Source: Methanolobus psychrotolerans
Lineage (GTDB): Archaea > Halobacteriota > Methanosarcinia > Methanosarcinales > Methanosarcinaceae
DNA length: 64,000 bases
Reading direction: 5' to 3'
NCBI RefSeq assembly: GCF_002243045.1
Contig: NZ_MBKP01000004.1
Coordinates: 62,001 to 126,000 of the forward strand
Position 1 is the stretch's first letter. Each line of letters begins with the position of its first letter. The position numbers were made by a program, and so were the translations under genes. The notes below the pieces were generated by a model that did not search any database, was not told the origin of the DNA, and saw only the letters and a program-made list of their open reading frames with translations. Positions 55,424-64,000 of this stretch are shown piece after piece.

Positions 55424-56395
55424 TCAGGTGCCTGAATATGATCGGATATCCACTTCAGGCATTTTTGTAACTTCTACACTTGAAATACTTCCTATGATGA
55501 TATCCTGGTCATTGACAAAGACCTCAAGAAGACTCAGAACGATCATATCATTGAAATGTCTTCGTTTTTTAGGGTCAACTACGTATCTCAAGTGCATTTC
55601 TATCCTGTCGCCTTCAATTTGCATGAATACCCTTGTTTCAACATCATAGGACGTCAGCAAATATTTCTGTTCCATGCTGGCAAGTTCCTTTTTGGAATGT
55701 TCGACGTAGTCTTTTATAAGTTCATTTGTGATATCAAGTGCTATTTTTTTAGCTTTCTTCCAGTTACTTCCAGGGGCCAGTATGATTGTCACTTCATCCC
55801 ATATGAATGAGAAATCCTTTGTGTAGTTCTTTACTGTATTGTTCAGGATAAAGCTGTTTGGAACATTAAGTATCCTCCCGGAGTATTGATCCCCATCGAT
55901 CCATTCTCTGATTTCCATCAGGGTTGTATGGAAATATGCGATATCAAGTACATCTCCGTAGCATTCACCCATCTGTATCCTGTCACCTGCACGAAAGGAT
56001 TTTGAGAATAAGATGATGATACCACCTGCAAAGTTACGAAATACATCCTGCAGTGCGATGACAACTCCCGCACTGAAAATACCGTATGCAATTATAACGG
56101 TGGTTGTTTCCTTTAAAAACACTATCAGTACCAATCCCGCAGCAAGCAGAGTGATGAATATCGAGGAAGCCTTCTTAAGGGTGTACCTGTCCCTGGTGTC
56201 ATTTACTCTTTTCTGGATAATGTTTTCAAAAAAGGCATCCAGCAAATATGCAAACAAGACTATCAATGATGCCTGTATCAACTTTACAAGCAGGATCTCA
56301 TAGTTTTCAGTATAGCCTGTAAAATAATTGAAGTAAGAAAGTATCAGGATAATGATTGTAAATAGCAAAATTGCAAAATTGTTTCTTCCATTCAC
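55424..56395 (-). CDS. MscS-type mechanosensitive channel, copy 2
   Basis: A 323-residue channel with three or four helices and the MscS core: GIFSAGVVIALQDVFRNFAGG followed by KSFRAGDRIQMG. The beta domain and vestibule continue to LEVFVNDQDI. It differs clearly from copy 1 at 42789-43706. It follows a membrane protein gene on the same strand by 40 bases. Confidence 0.85.
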   Translation of the reverse strand: MNGRNNFAILLFTIIILILSYFNYFTGYTENYEILLVKLIQASLIVLFAYLLDAFFENIIQKRVNDTRDRYTLKKASSIFITLLAAGLVLIVFLKETTTVIIAYGIFSAGVVIALQDVFRNFAGGIIILFSKSFRAGDRIQMGECYGDVLDIAYFHTTLMEIREWIDGDQYSGRILNVPNSFILNNTVKNYTKDFSFIWDEVTIILAPGSNWKKAKKIALDITNELIKDYVEHSKKELASMEQKYLLTSYDVETRVFMQIEGDRIEMHLRYVVDPKKRRHFNDMIVLSLLEVFVNDQDIIIGSISSVEVTKMPEVDIRSYSGT

Positions 56396-56434
56396 ATAAT
56401 AATCTGGGATACTATATTATAATAGCTTAATCCA

Positions 56435-57382
56435 TCAGATACACTTAATGTTTGAACATGTATTTTGCCAGATACTGAATGCTATGCGATATATCCTGTT
56501 TCCTGCCAATATACAAAATGTGAATATAATTAATGATTGATTAACTTCACCTGATAGGATCCCTGTTCCACAAAAGAAAAGTATCGCCACAATTCTCGCT
56601 GATTTTATTCTTGCGGGGTCAAGAGATTTGCCGGTCCTGTCTCCAATGCTCTCTAATTTTTCCGGTCTTATAATTGCAGGCAGAAATAGGAGAGTCCCTA
56701 ATACAACAAGCAACACACTTTCCAATGAATATGTGAATGTCACTCCTCCCTTTTCAATGAAACTAAGGGCAGAAGCTATAAGTGTCAGAGTTCCTAACAA
56801 TAAATGATGTTTTGCCGGGTCATTTAATCTGCTATCTATTATAAATCCTGTAGCTGTCAGAACGCCGTATATGAAGAAAGCGTAGTGTGATAGTATTATC
56901 CCAATAAAGCTGACTAAGGACGAATCTATTACTCCAGCTGGCATACCGGTGGAATGATTAACGATTCTCAGGATGAGGAGGAACCAGACAAATGGCAGAA
57001 TGGAAGATGTTCCTGAAAAAATGATAACTACAAGTGCCAGAGATACATTTACGAAAGCTCCCCACTCCTTGTCGGGATCAAGTTCTCTTGAGATTGCCCA
57101 CAAAAGAAATACAAGCAAACCTGTTCTTATTCCGTTTGTCAGACTTGCATAGTTCGTTTCTCCATGGAATACGTTAAAAAGTGCAACAAAGGCAAATGTG
57201 AGGAAAGCAATAATGACTATCAATTTGTTTGTCACATATTTGAGGTCTAATGGGCGACCTATAGTGGTCATTTTGCTTAAATCCACTTTTGTAAAAAGTG
57301 CTGCAACCTGATCTCTAGTTATCTGATCATCTATTTTAGAGTTCAAAAGTACCTCATAATAATGATAACAATTATTCATCAT
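56435..57382 (-). CDS. multi-pass membrane protein, unknown
   Basis: A 315-residue protein with an N-terminal soluble stretch of about 50 residues, then seven to nine helices and no recognisable transporter signature. One loop carries RELDPDKEWG, another RPEKLESIGDRTGKSLDPAR. The unusual start region is rich in Tyr, Cys and Asn. It is upstream of the MscS-type gene and may be cotranscribed. Confidence 0.65.
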   Translation of the reverse strand: MMNNCYHYYEVLLNSKIDDQITRDQVAALFTKVDLSKMTTIGRPLDLKYVTNKLIVIIAFLTFAFVALFNVFHGETNYASLTNGIRTGLLVFLLWAISRELDPDKEWGAFVNVSLALVVIIFSGTSSILPFVWFLLILRIVNHSTGMPAGVIDSSLVSFIGIILSHYAFFIYGVLTATGFIIDSRLNDPAKHHLLLGTLTLIASALSFIEKGGVTFTYSLESVLLVVLGTLLFLPAIIRPEKLESIGDRTGKSLDPARIKSARIVAILFFCGTGILSGEVNQSLIIFTFCILAGNRIYRIAFSIWQNTCSNIKCI

Positions 57383-57519
57383 AGTATAGATATATTTATA
57401 TAGTATGTTTTATTTGTAGGTAATACAGTCACATAAGATGGACTGTGGCAGAATATCCCTGAAAATGGTACGATATGGGATTCATCAAACCCGCCAAAAA
57501 GCGGAAATTGGATTGCACA

Positions 57520-57586
57520 GGAATGTGGACTCATGATACTTTCCCCTCGGTATCCCCTAAAAACGTTTACACACGTCCACATTTCC
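57520..57586. repeat. imperfect long palindrome with nested hairpin
   Basis: GGAATGTGGAC (57520-57530) pairs with GTCCACATTTCC (57575-57586), eleven pairs with one bulge. Inside, GATAC/GTATC adds a smaller hairpin. On the minus strand this lies between the TPR gene and the 56435 membrane gene, so it may be an RNA leader, a terminator, or a remnant of a mobile element end. Confidence 0.45.
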
Positions 57587-57641
57587 TCCGTCAATTCATG
57601 TATTGGAGTATGAGCAAAAGGTAAGGAGTAATAAAGAGTAT

Positions 57642-57664
57642 GCATTCCGGTTTTTATGGAATGC
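57642..57664 (-). terminator. hairpin after the 820-residue TPR gene
   Basis: GCATTCC and GGAATGC pair perfectly around a nine-base loop, 20 bases beyond the TPR stop. On the minus strand it is followed by a T-richer run (ACTCTTTATTA). It is a plausible terminator. Confidence 0.45.
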
Positions 57665-57684
57665 GGGGTTATTGTCATTTCACT

Positions 57685-60147
57685 TTACTCAATGCCTTCT
57701 TCTATCTTTCTGGCATTTTCATACATCCACAATGCATCTTCTTTTCTTCCCATAAGTTCCAGTATATATCCAAGATTCTCAAGTGTAATTGTCACATTGG
57801 AGCGATACGTCTGGTTTTCAGGTTCTAGCTCCATTATTGCCGCATAGGTTTTCAAGGCATTCTCATAGCTTTTCTTTGCTTCAGCATGCATTCCATTGTT
57901 AATGAAGAAAGAACCCATTCCATCCAGCACCCCGGCATAATCCAGATGATGTGCTGTGTTTGAAGGGTTTGCATCCATCAATATCCCATAAGTTTCAAGA
58001 GATGTATCATATCTGGTCTTTGCCTCATCGCCATCCCCGACACTTGCAGCAAGTTCTGCGATCCTTGAGTGAAGTGCTGCAATTCTCTCAAGCGGGAAGA
58101 TGCTTTCCGGTTCCAGTTCTGCCAGTGTGGCATATGCTTCAAGTGAATATTTGTACATATATCCGGATTCTTCAGTTTCTCCTTTTTCTGAAAGGGTATG
58201 TGCTATGTTCTCAATAACAGATGCACGGTTGGCAACAATAGATACATCGTTCCCATTCATTTCCAGCAGGTTGTTATATCTTGAAAGCAGGAATTCAAGT
58301 ACTTCCAGTTTTTCAGATGCCTGTTGTTTCCCGGCGGACAGCTTAATCCTTTCAAGCAGCTTTACTATTTTAGGCATATATCGGTTTGAGTTATCTGTTT
58401 CCAGAAGGTGCTCATATACTTGAAGCGCCTCTCTTGTTTGTCCCATTGCTATCAGGATATCGGCTATCTTTTCCTGAAGTCCTTTTATCCGGTTTGAATT
58501 CTTCTCATGTTCATCTGGTACAAGCCCCAATAGTTCCGTTCTGATGCCGATTATCTTTTCATACTCTTTTTTCAGGCTTTCCACATTTCCTGTATTGTCT
58601 GCTTTCCTTTCCTCTTCAATCAGTATCTCATTTATCCTGTCAGCATATCCTCTAATGAATGTTCCTGTTTTTACAAGTTGCATATAACTGAACAAGGCAT
58701 CATCATCAAGTCCAAGGCTAAGCTGCGTTTGTGCAATGCATTCCAGAACCTCATTCATTTTGGAACAGTCTCCTGTTGCATGCCTGACTGTTTCATAGGT
58801 TGAAAAAGCCTTTTTGAAATTCTCAAGTGCTTCTGCATGAGCACCATTTTCAGCAAGCATCCTGCCTGTTTCATTGCATATTCCTGCCCTGATCAGTTCA
58901 AGTTCCAGGTTTTCCTGATTCACCATCTTTATCTTTCCTTCCAGTTTTTTGTAGAGATCAAGTTTTGTATCGGTACTATCAGCCAGTTCTATCAATACAA
59001 GCATGTCCTCTATTATGGATACTCCTGCCTGTAGGTTTGAACTGTCCTCATATTCAGTTTCAAGAATATTCAACACAATATCCGCTGATTCTTCTATTCT
59101 TTGAATTGCCTCTTCTATTCTGCCTTCGTCTTTGAGCAGGTTTCCCATAATATCCAGAGAGAAAGCTACATTCAGCTGGTAAGAGGTATTTGATGGCATT
59201 GAAGAAAGCAGTTTCCTGGACATTTCAAGTATTGATTCGTATTTTTCCAGCAATCTTTCTGAATGCTCGTCATTTTCCAGCAATCTGTTCATATCCCTAA
59301 GAAGGTCAATGAGCATCTTCCTGCTGGCAGGGTTATCTGGATCTTCATTAAACTGCTTTGAAATTATCACCAGTGCCTCTTCAAGTTTCAGGTACGATGC
59401 TTCTTTTTTTCCTTCTTTTTCAAGTATATGTGCAAAATTTTGTAAAGCTGTGGAGACTTTTACTGATTCTGTATTATTTTCATGGACCTCTGCAAGGTAC
59501 ATTTCCAGTAATTGGCCGTATCGTTCTTCATCCGGCCCGGTTGCACTCTCCACGGGGATATTCAGCAGGTTTTCAAGTATTGTGTTTCTCTTTTGCCTGT
59601 ATTCAACGACATCATTTTTGCTTTCAGCTGTCTGCTCATGGAAATTGAAAGCCTCTTCAAATACCTTGAATGCTTCCTCATTTTCTCCCATTTCTGCAAG
59701 TAATGCCCCCATATTGTTAAGAGTGGATACAGCATTTGAAATATGGGATATATTTGAAGGCTCCTTTTCAATGAGTTCCTTGTAATTCTGTGCGGATATC
59801 TCATATGTATTCCTGGCATCTTCCTTATTCTCCACATTCTCAAGAGCTGTTGCCATGTTACTGAACATACTTGCCCTTTGCTCAAGAGGTAGATATTTAA
59901 GGTTCCTTTTGAGGATATCTGAAGCAGCAAGATATCTTTCAAGTGCTTCTTCTTTTTTACCATATGAAAACAGAAGGTCTGCATATGTCTGCAATACTGC
60001 GACCTGTATCTGAGGTGATTCTGATTCTTTTGCCTGCTCTTCAGCATGCTTCAGGATTTCAAGTGCATCTTCATGCAGTCCTTTTTCGATGAGGCTTACT
60101 CCTTTGTTGAAGTGCCTAAATGCCATATCTCTTGCTTTTTTGGACAT
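57685..60147 (-). CDS. cytoplasmic TPR scaffold protein, 820 residues
   Basis: No signal peptide or membrane helix; the chain is helical repeats throughout, of TPR type with the frequent marks AYADLL, EALERY and ALKTYAAIMELEPEN. Repeats are degenerate in the middle and more regular at both ends, suggesting an old array. TPR rods bind protein partners; which ones is unknown. Many methanogens carry such families. It is flanked by the hairpin at 57642-57664. Confidence 0.85.
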   Translation of the reverse strand: MSKKARDMAFRHFNKGVSLIEKGLHEDALEILKHAEEQAKESESPQIQVAVLQTYADLLFSYGKKEEALERYLAASDILKRNLKYLPLEQRASMFSNMATALENVENKEDARNTYEISAQNYKELIEKEPSNISHISNAVSTLNNMGALLAEMGENEEAFKVFEEAFNFHEQTAESKNDVVEYRQKRNTILENLLNIPVESATGPDEERYGQLLEMYLAEVHENNTESVKVSTALQNFAHILEKEGKKEASYLKLEEALVIISKQFNEDPDNPASRKMLIDLLRDMNRLLENDEHSERLLEKYESILEMSRKLLSSMPSNTSYQLNVAFSLDIMGNLLKDEGRIEEAIQRIEESADIVLNILETEYEDSSNLQAGVSIIEDMLVLIELADSTDTKLDLYKKLEGKIKMVNQENLELELIRAGICNETGRMLAENGAHAEALENFKKAFSTYETVRHATGDCSKMNEVLECIAQTQLSLGLDDDALFSYMQLVKTGTFIRGYADRINEILIEEERKADNTGNVESLKKEYEKIIGIRTELLGLVPDEHEKNSNRIKGLQEKIADILIAMGQTREALQVYEHLLETDNSNRYMPKIVKLLERIKLSAGKQQASEKLEVLEFLLSRYNNLLEMNGNDVSIVANRASVIENIAHTLSEKGETEESGYMYKYSLEAYATLAELEPESIFPLERIAALHSRIAELAASVGDGDEAKTRYDTSLETYGILMDANPSNTAHHLDYAGVLDGMGSFFINNGMHAEAKKSYENALKTYAAIMELEPENQTYRSNVTITLENLGYILELMGRKEDALWMYENARKIEEGIE

Positions 60148-60261
60148 AGTGCTCTCGGTTTTTTGATGATGGTAATTAACAACATAGGTTATACTATTTA
60201 TTTTCTATCGGGGAAATAATTATTAATGATTGCATTGGTTCGCATTTTAGGTGGGAGTATC

Positions 60262-60858
60262 TTATTTAATAGTAACCCTGTTCTTAGTTGCATTTGTGAT
60301 TTTTTCTAAAAAAACAGCTTCAAGCTCTGACTCAATTTCTATGGTAAAAAGTGCGACATCGGAGTAATCCGTGTTCAGGACGGTGCCATATTCTGAAACA
60401 ACCTTGTTGACGATCTCAATGTCTGAATAATCCGATTCTATGTACATACATATCCTGTCACGAACTTCGATGGTTCCGGCATTATCTATTGCTTCGATTG
60501 CTGTTTCCTTGTATGCCTTTGCAAGTCCTCCAAAACCAAGTTTGATTCCTCCAAAATATCTGCTCACGACAACAGTCACGTTGCTGAGTTCCTTCATCTC
60601 CAGCACTCTGAATACCGGCTTGCCGGAGCTTCCGGCAGGTTCTCCATCGTCATCAGACCTCATTGCAATGATATTGCCTGAATTTATGAGATATGCAGAA
60701 ACATTGTGGTTTGCATCGCTATGCCGGTTTTTGATATTTTTGATGAACTCGGTTGCATTTTTTTCATCGTTTACAGGAATTGCATAGGCAATGAAGATTG
60801 AATTCTTAAACTCTTTTTGTGCCTGCCCAGGTCCTTTCAATGTTCTGAAGATTGACAC
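60262..60858 (-). CDS. IMPACT/YigZ family protein (UPF0029)
   Basis: A 198-residue protein. The family block RSDDDGEPAGSSGKPVFRVLE is at residues 68-88, then VVVSRYFGGIKLGFGGLAKAY. YigZ proteins have a ribosomal S5-like fold and a C-terminal ferredoxin-like domain; eukaryotic IMPACT regulates Gcn2. The archaeal role is unknown. Complete by length. Confidence 0.9.
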   Translation of the reverse strand: MSIFRTLKGPGQAQKEFKNSIFIAYAIPVNDEKNATEFIKNIKNRHSDANHNVSAYLINSGNIIAMRSDDDGEPAGSSGKPVFRVLEMKELSNVTVVVSRYFGGIKLGFGGLAKAYKETAIEAIDNAGTIEVRDRICMYIESDYSDIEIVNKVVSEYGTVLNTDYSDVALFTIEIESELEAVFLEKITNATKNRVTIK

Positions 60859-61004
60859 CTGTATCCTCCTTCATGCCTTTGTCTGCTATAATTATATATG
60901 GTTGTTTATACTATTTCTTTAGTTTCGATATATGTAAATACTTCAATTGCTATATTTACTATTCACAAGTGTTAGCATTCAACTTCTTATTATCTGGTAA
61001 TGTT

Positions 61005-64000
61005 ATGTCCTTTAAAACTCATGTTCGCTGTATAATAATCCTGCTGGCAGTCTTTTTTTTGTGTCCTTTAGCTGACAGTCTGGGACAGGAAGCCCAGGGT
61101 TTGAACTCAATAGCAGTTTCGATGACCCAGAATGGTACTTATGATGAGGCCATTGACTATTATGATAAAGCACTGGAAATAGAACCTGGTTATATTCTGG
61201 CGCTTGATAACAAAGGTTCAACTCTGTTCCTGATGGGGAATTACAGTGGGGCGTCAAAAATCTATGACCGGATACTTTCTACTTATCCAGATTCTCCAGC
61301 AGCCATTTATAAAAAAGGTCTTTCCCTTTCAAGGCAGGGTTATCATGAAGAAGCCCTTGTATGTTATAACCGGTCTCTACAATTGATTTTAAACGAAACG
61401 GTTTCTGATTATGAACCAATATTTGACATCGGCATGTTTTCCCTGAAGGGTGATTCTCAGGAATGTTATATACATAATGTGAACTATGATCCAAGAATTC
61501 CAAGTGTATGGTACCAGAAAGCCCTGTCACTTGAAGCTCTTGGAAGGCACAATGAATCTCTCTACTATTATGATCAGGTTATGGGTTTTGCAACATCATA
61601 TTCTGCTGATCTGTCAGGGCGTGCCGCCAGTTTATATGAGCTTGGAAAATATAATGAATCTATAAGTGTTTATGATGAAGCGCTTGGAATCGAGCCTGAT
61701 AATGCTGTTTATTGGTATGGTAAAGGACTTGCATACGATGGCTTAGGTGATTACCGGAATGCTGTGGATGCTTATGACAGGGTTATTGAGTTTGAACCTG
61801 GAAATGCCAATGCATATTTTAATAAGGCTCAGGCATTTGAGGCTTTGGGTGAGCCCGAACTTGCCGTACAGCAATATGATGCACTTCTGACACTGGATCC
61901 ATATGCTGTTAATGCCTGGTATAAAATGGGCAAAGTCTACCAGCAGCTTGGGAATTACGACTCCTCCCTGAAAGCCTATAATCAGGTTCTTGTCTATGAA
62001 CCTGAAAATAAAGAGGTATGGACTCTCAAAGGTGATATTCTGGATATTATGGGGAGGTACACAGAGGCTATAGAAGCTTACGATAAGGCACTACAGTTTG
62101 TATCTGATAGTTCGGGCGCAGGTTCTTTTGGGTATGGGGCTAAACTGTTTGGTGTGCCGGTAGAGGTTTCTGATTGTTATGGAAGCACTCCTGAATTCAA
62201 ATCAGATTCTGCTTTGCTGTGGTTCAACAAAGGTCTTGCTTTTTACAAGATGGCTGATTATGCACGCGCAATTGAGGCATTTGACAATGTAGTTTCGATA
62301 GAGCCTGATTTTCCAATGGTGTGGTATAAAAAGGCTAATGCATATGACAATCTTGAAGAATATGGTGAAGCCGTTAGATCATATGAGCAAGCTTTAAAGA
62401 TCGATAGTTCGTGTTCAAGAGTTTACTATGACCTTGCTCTTGATTATGATAGGCTCGGTGAGTATGGCTCTGCCCAAAAAACATACTCTAAAGCTGTAAA
62501 ACTGGAACCTAATTTCACAGCAGCTCATTATAACAGGGCTCTGGCTCTGGATAATCTAAAAAAACATAGTGAATCTGTAGAGGTATATGACCAAGTGCTT
62601 GAATTACATCCGGAGTCTGTTGATACATTGCTCAGGAAAGGTAATGCTTTGCATGAACTTGGCAGATATGAAGAAGCAATGGCTTGTTATGAACTGGTTC
62701 TTCAATTAAATCCAACTCATTCAGTGGCTCGATTCCAGTTAGGTTTAAATAAGAACTTACTTGATAACAAGGAAAACTCCGTTTCCGATTTCATAGGAAC
62801 TTCTTCTTTGTTTGGAGTTATGAATGCCAATCTTTTCAATTCGGATCTGTTCATCTGGTATGGTTCTGATTCTCTCTTAAATAGCAATTCCAATAACCTG
62901 AAAGATGCGGAAATACTTGGCGACTTTATAACTTATGACAGGGTATGGGTCTCAAGGGGTTCTTTCTTTGAAAGTATGTCTATGCCAGACGTTGCCCTTG
63001 TTTCTTATCAGAAAGCAATACTTCTCAACCCGGATTCTGCTGAGGCATGGACCCGTATGGCCTCATCTTATGATTCGCTTGGAAATTACGCTGATGCTGT
63101 CACAAGTTATGAACAGGCGGTATTGCTTGATACCGGTAATCTGGATGCCTGGTTCAATAAAGGTCTCTCACATTACAATAATGGGGACAATCAGCTAGCA
63201 GTTGACTCCTTTAAGAAAGTACTTCAAAAAGAACCTTCCAATCAGAAAGCTCTCTACTTTGAGGCTTTAGCTTATGATAATCTTGGCATGTATGCCGAAT
63301 CCCTTCATATCTATGGATCCATACTGCAAAAGGACATCCAGAATACCGATGTCTGGTATCGGGCAGGCTATGCTTCATACCACCTAGGATCTTATGAACA
63401 GTCCATTGATGCGTTTAGCCATGTTTTGAAATACGACCCTGGAAACATCACGGCTCTTAAATTACAGAGCACATCAGCTGAAAATATTGGACTGTATGAA
63501 ACAGCACTAAGCTCATATGAAAGAATACTGGATATTACTCCTACAGATTCAATTGCAATGTTTGGGAAAGCCTCAGTATACGAGAAACTTGGGAGATATG
63601 AGGATGCTCTTGCAACCTATGATAGCATACTTGAACTAGAGCCCGGTAATTCAAGGGCTTTGAACAGCAAAGGCTTCACCTACTATCTTATGGGTGATCT
63701 GGCAAGTGCATCATCAATGTTTGAGATGACAGTAGCTGCTGATCCTTCAAGTGAATCTGCATGGTATCATCTGGGCATGCTGTCGTATCTGAGAAGCAGC
63801 TATGCCGGTTCCATCTATTACTATGATAAGGCACTGGAACTGGATCCATCATGCACTACTGCCTGGTATAACAAAGGTTTCATCCTTAATATCCTGGGAA
63901 AGGTTGATGATGCAGTCATATGTTACGACAAGGTACTGGCAATCGATCCAAATTCAACCTCTGCTCTCTACAACAAGCAGTTTGCATTGTATCGTATTGG
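61005..64000 (+). CDS. very large exported TPR protein, C-terminus beyond window
   Basis: The frame from ATG 61005 stays open to the right edge, giving at least 998 residues. Residues 1-24 form a signal peptide (hydrophobic run IIILLAVFFLCP). The rest is more than 20 TPR units with the mark YDEALGIEPDN and GNALHELGRYEEAM. Three non-TPR inserts break the array: near residues 135-165 (NETVSDYEP ... ECYIHNVNYDP), near 365-395 (FGYGAKLFGVPVEV) and near 590-640 (LFNSDLFIWYGSD). The protein would form a long extracellular scaffold. Its repeats resemble those of the lipoprotein at 45259-46470. Confidence 0.85.
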   Translation, partial: MSFKTHVRCIIILLAVFFLCPLADSLGQEAQGLNSIAVSMTQNGTYDEAIDYYDKALEIEPGYILALDNKGSTLFLMGNYSGASKIYDRILSTYPDSPAAIYKKGLSLSRQGYHEEALVCYNRSLQLILNETVSDYEPIFDIGMFSLKGDSQECYIHNVNYDPRIPSVWYQKALSLEALGRHNESLYYYDQVMGFATSYSADLSGRAASLYELGKYNESISVYDEALGIEPDNAVYWYGKGLAYDGLGDYRNAVDAYDRVIEFEPGNANAYFNKAQAFEALGEPELAVQQYDALLTLDPYAVNAWYKMGKVYQQLGNYDSSLKAYNQVLVYEPENKEVWTLKGDILDIMGRYTEAIEAYDKALQFVSDSSGAGSFGYGAKLFGVPVEVSDCYGSTPEFKSDSALLWFNKGLAFYKMADYARAIEAFDNVVSIEPDFPMVWYKKANAYDNLEEYGEAVRSYEQALKIDSSCSRVYYDLALDYDRLGEYGSAQKTYSKAVKLEPNFTAAHYNRALALDNLKKHSESVEVYDQVLELHPESVDTLLRKGNALHELGRYEEAMACYELVLQLNPTHSVARFQLGLNKNLLDNKENSVSDFIGTSSLFGVMNANLFNSDLFIWYGSDSLLNSNSNNLKDAEILGDFITYDRVWVSRGSFFESMSMPDVALVSYQKAILLNPDSAEAWTRMASSYDSLGNYADAVTSYEQAVLLDTGNLDAWFNKGLSHYNNGDNQLAVDSFKKVLQKEPSNQKALYFEALAYDNLGMYAESLHIYGSILQKDIQNTDVWYRAGYASYHLGSYEQSIDAFSHVLKYDPGNITALKLQSTSAENIGLYETALSSYERILDITPTDSIAMFGKASVYEKLGRYEDALATYDSILELEPGNSRALNSKGFTYYLMGDLASASSMFEMTVAADPSSESAWYHLGMLSYLRSSYAGSIYYYDKALELDPSCTTAWYNKGFILNILGKVDDAVICYDKVLAIDPNSTSALYNKQFALYRI

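Noticed and set aside
57379-57678. Minus-strand frame of 99 codons
   Set aside because: It runs across the palindrome at 57520-57586, has no binding site, and its composition is not protein-like.

Overview
The window reads as chromosome of a methanogenic archaeon, most likely of the family Methanosarcinaceae (Methanolobus/Methanococcoides type). Support: genes restricted to or typical of methanogens (SepCysS for tRNA-dependent cysteine synthesis, CofD for coenzyme F420, DUF356, DUF531, DUF166), archaeal information machinery (PAN, aMBF1, aIF2-beta with a C-terminal TRAM domain, L10e, Csl4, RpoL, Dph2), a PEF-CTERM surface protein, TATA-type promoters and frequent GGTGA/GGAG ribosome binding sites. 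TAG is used sparingly but clearly as a stop (for example at 6029-6031, 6876-6878, 10125-10127, 13459-13461 and 34559-34561), which matters for the amber codon discussed below. No rRNA, CRISPR array, integrase or complete insertion sequence was seen.

Layout. 1-2.1 kb: a secreted protein cut by the window edge, then a thioredoxin/CcdA pair. 2.2-5.4 kb: riboflavin-pathway reductase, four-CBS protein, universal stress protein, amidohydrolase. 5.4-6.4 kb: a highly folded intergenic segment (candidate non-coding RNA), a DUF167 gene and a 26-codon small gene. 6.4-16.6 kb: conserved archaeal housekeeping genes (Toprim protein, DUF356, ProC, aMBF1 and PAN sharing one palindromic promoter, DUF99, GlmM, LarE-GNAT-DUF531-DUF166 run, PEF-CTERM protein, DUF362 ferredoxin protein). 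16.7-24.7 kb: PheS-TrpS, radical SAM plus KaiC-like pair, aIF2-beta and L10e, DUF1786. 24.8-30.9 kb: MoaB, a degenerate RAD55-like protein, YhbY, DUF190, a second thiol-redox module, then a MoaD-MoeA-CrcB-CrcB operon. 31-33.6 kb: tRNA-Pro, an ABC-2 permease relic and UbiX-LpdD-like-HD hydrolase. 33.6-44.3 kb: CofD, a ChlI/ChlD-type chelatase pair, Hpt-Dph2-methyltransferase, Csl4-RpoL, SepCysS, MscS channel, J-domain protein.

The right third (44.4-64 kb) is more accessory: two lipoproteins (one TPR-rich, one whose signal peptide is interrupted by an in-frame TAG), tRNA-Gly, a haloalkane-dehalogenase-like hydrolase, small zinc-finger and membrane proteins, gamma-carbonic anhydrase, a YkgJ-kinase-HAD run, PrsW, a second MscS channel, a structured palindromic element, an 820-residue cytoplasmic TPR protein, an IMPACT protein and a very large exported TPR protein that leaves the window on the right.

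The points most worth a second look are the UAG inside the lipoprotein signal peptide (pyrrolysine or frameshift), the palindromic shared promoter of PAN and aMBF1, the folded RNA-like segment at 5.46-5.66 kb, the KaiC-radical SAM couple, the Csl4 gene whose coding signal extends upstream of any normal start codon, and the UbiX/LpdD-like pair without a visible decarboxylase. Nothing here can be declared an unambiguously new system from sequence alone.
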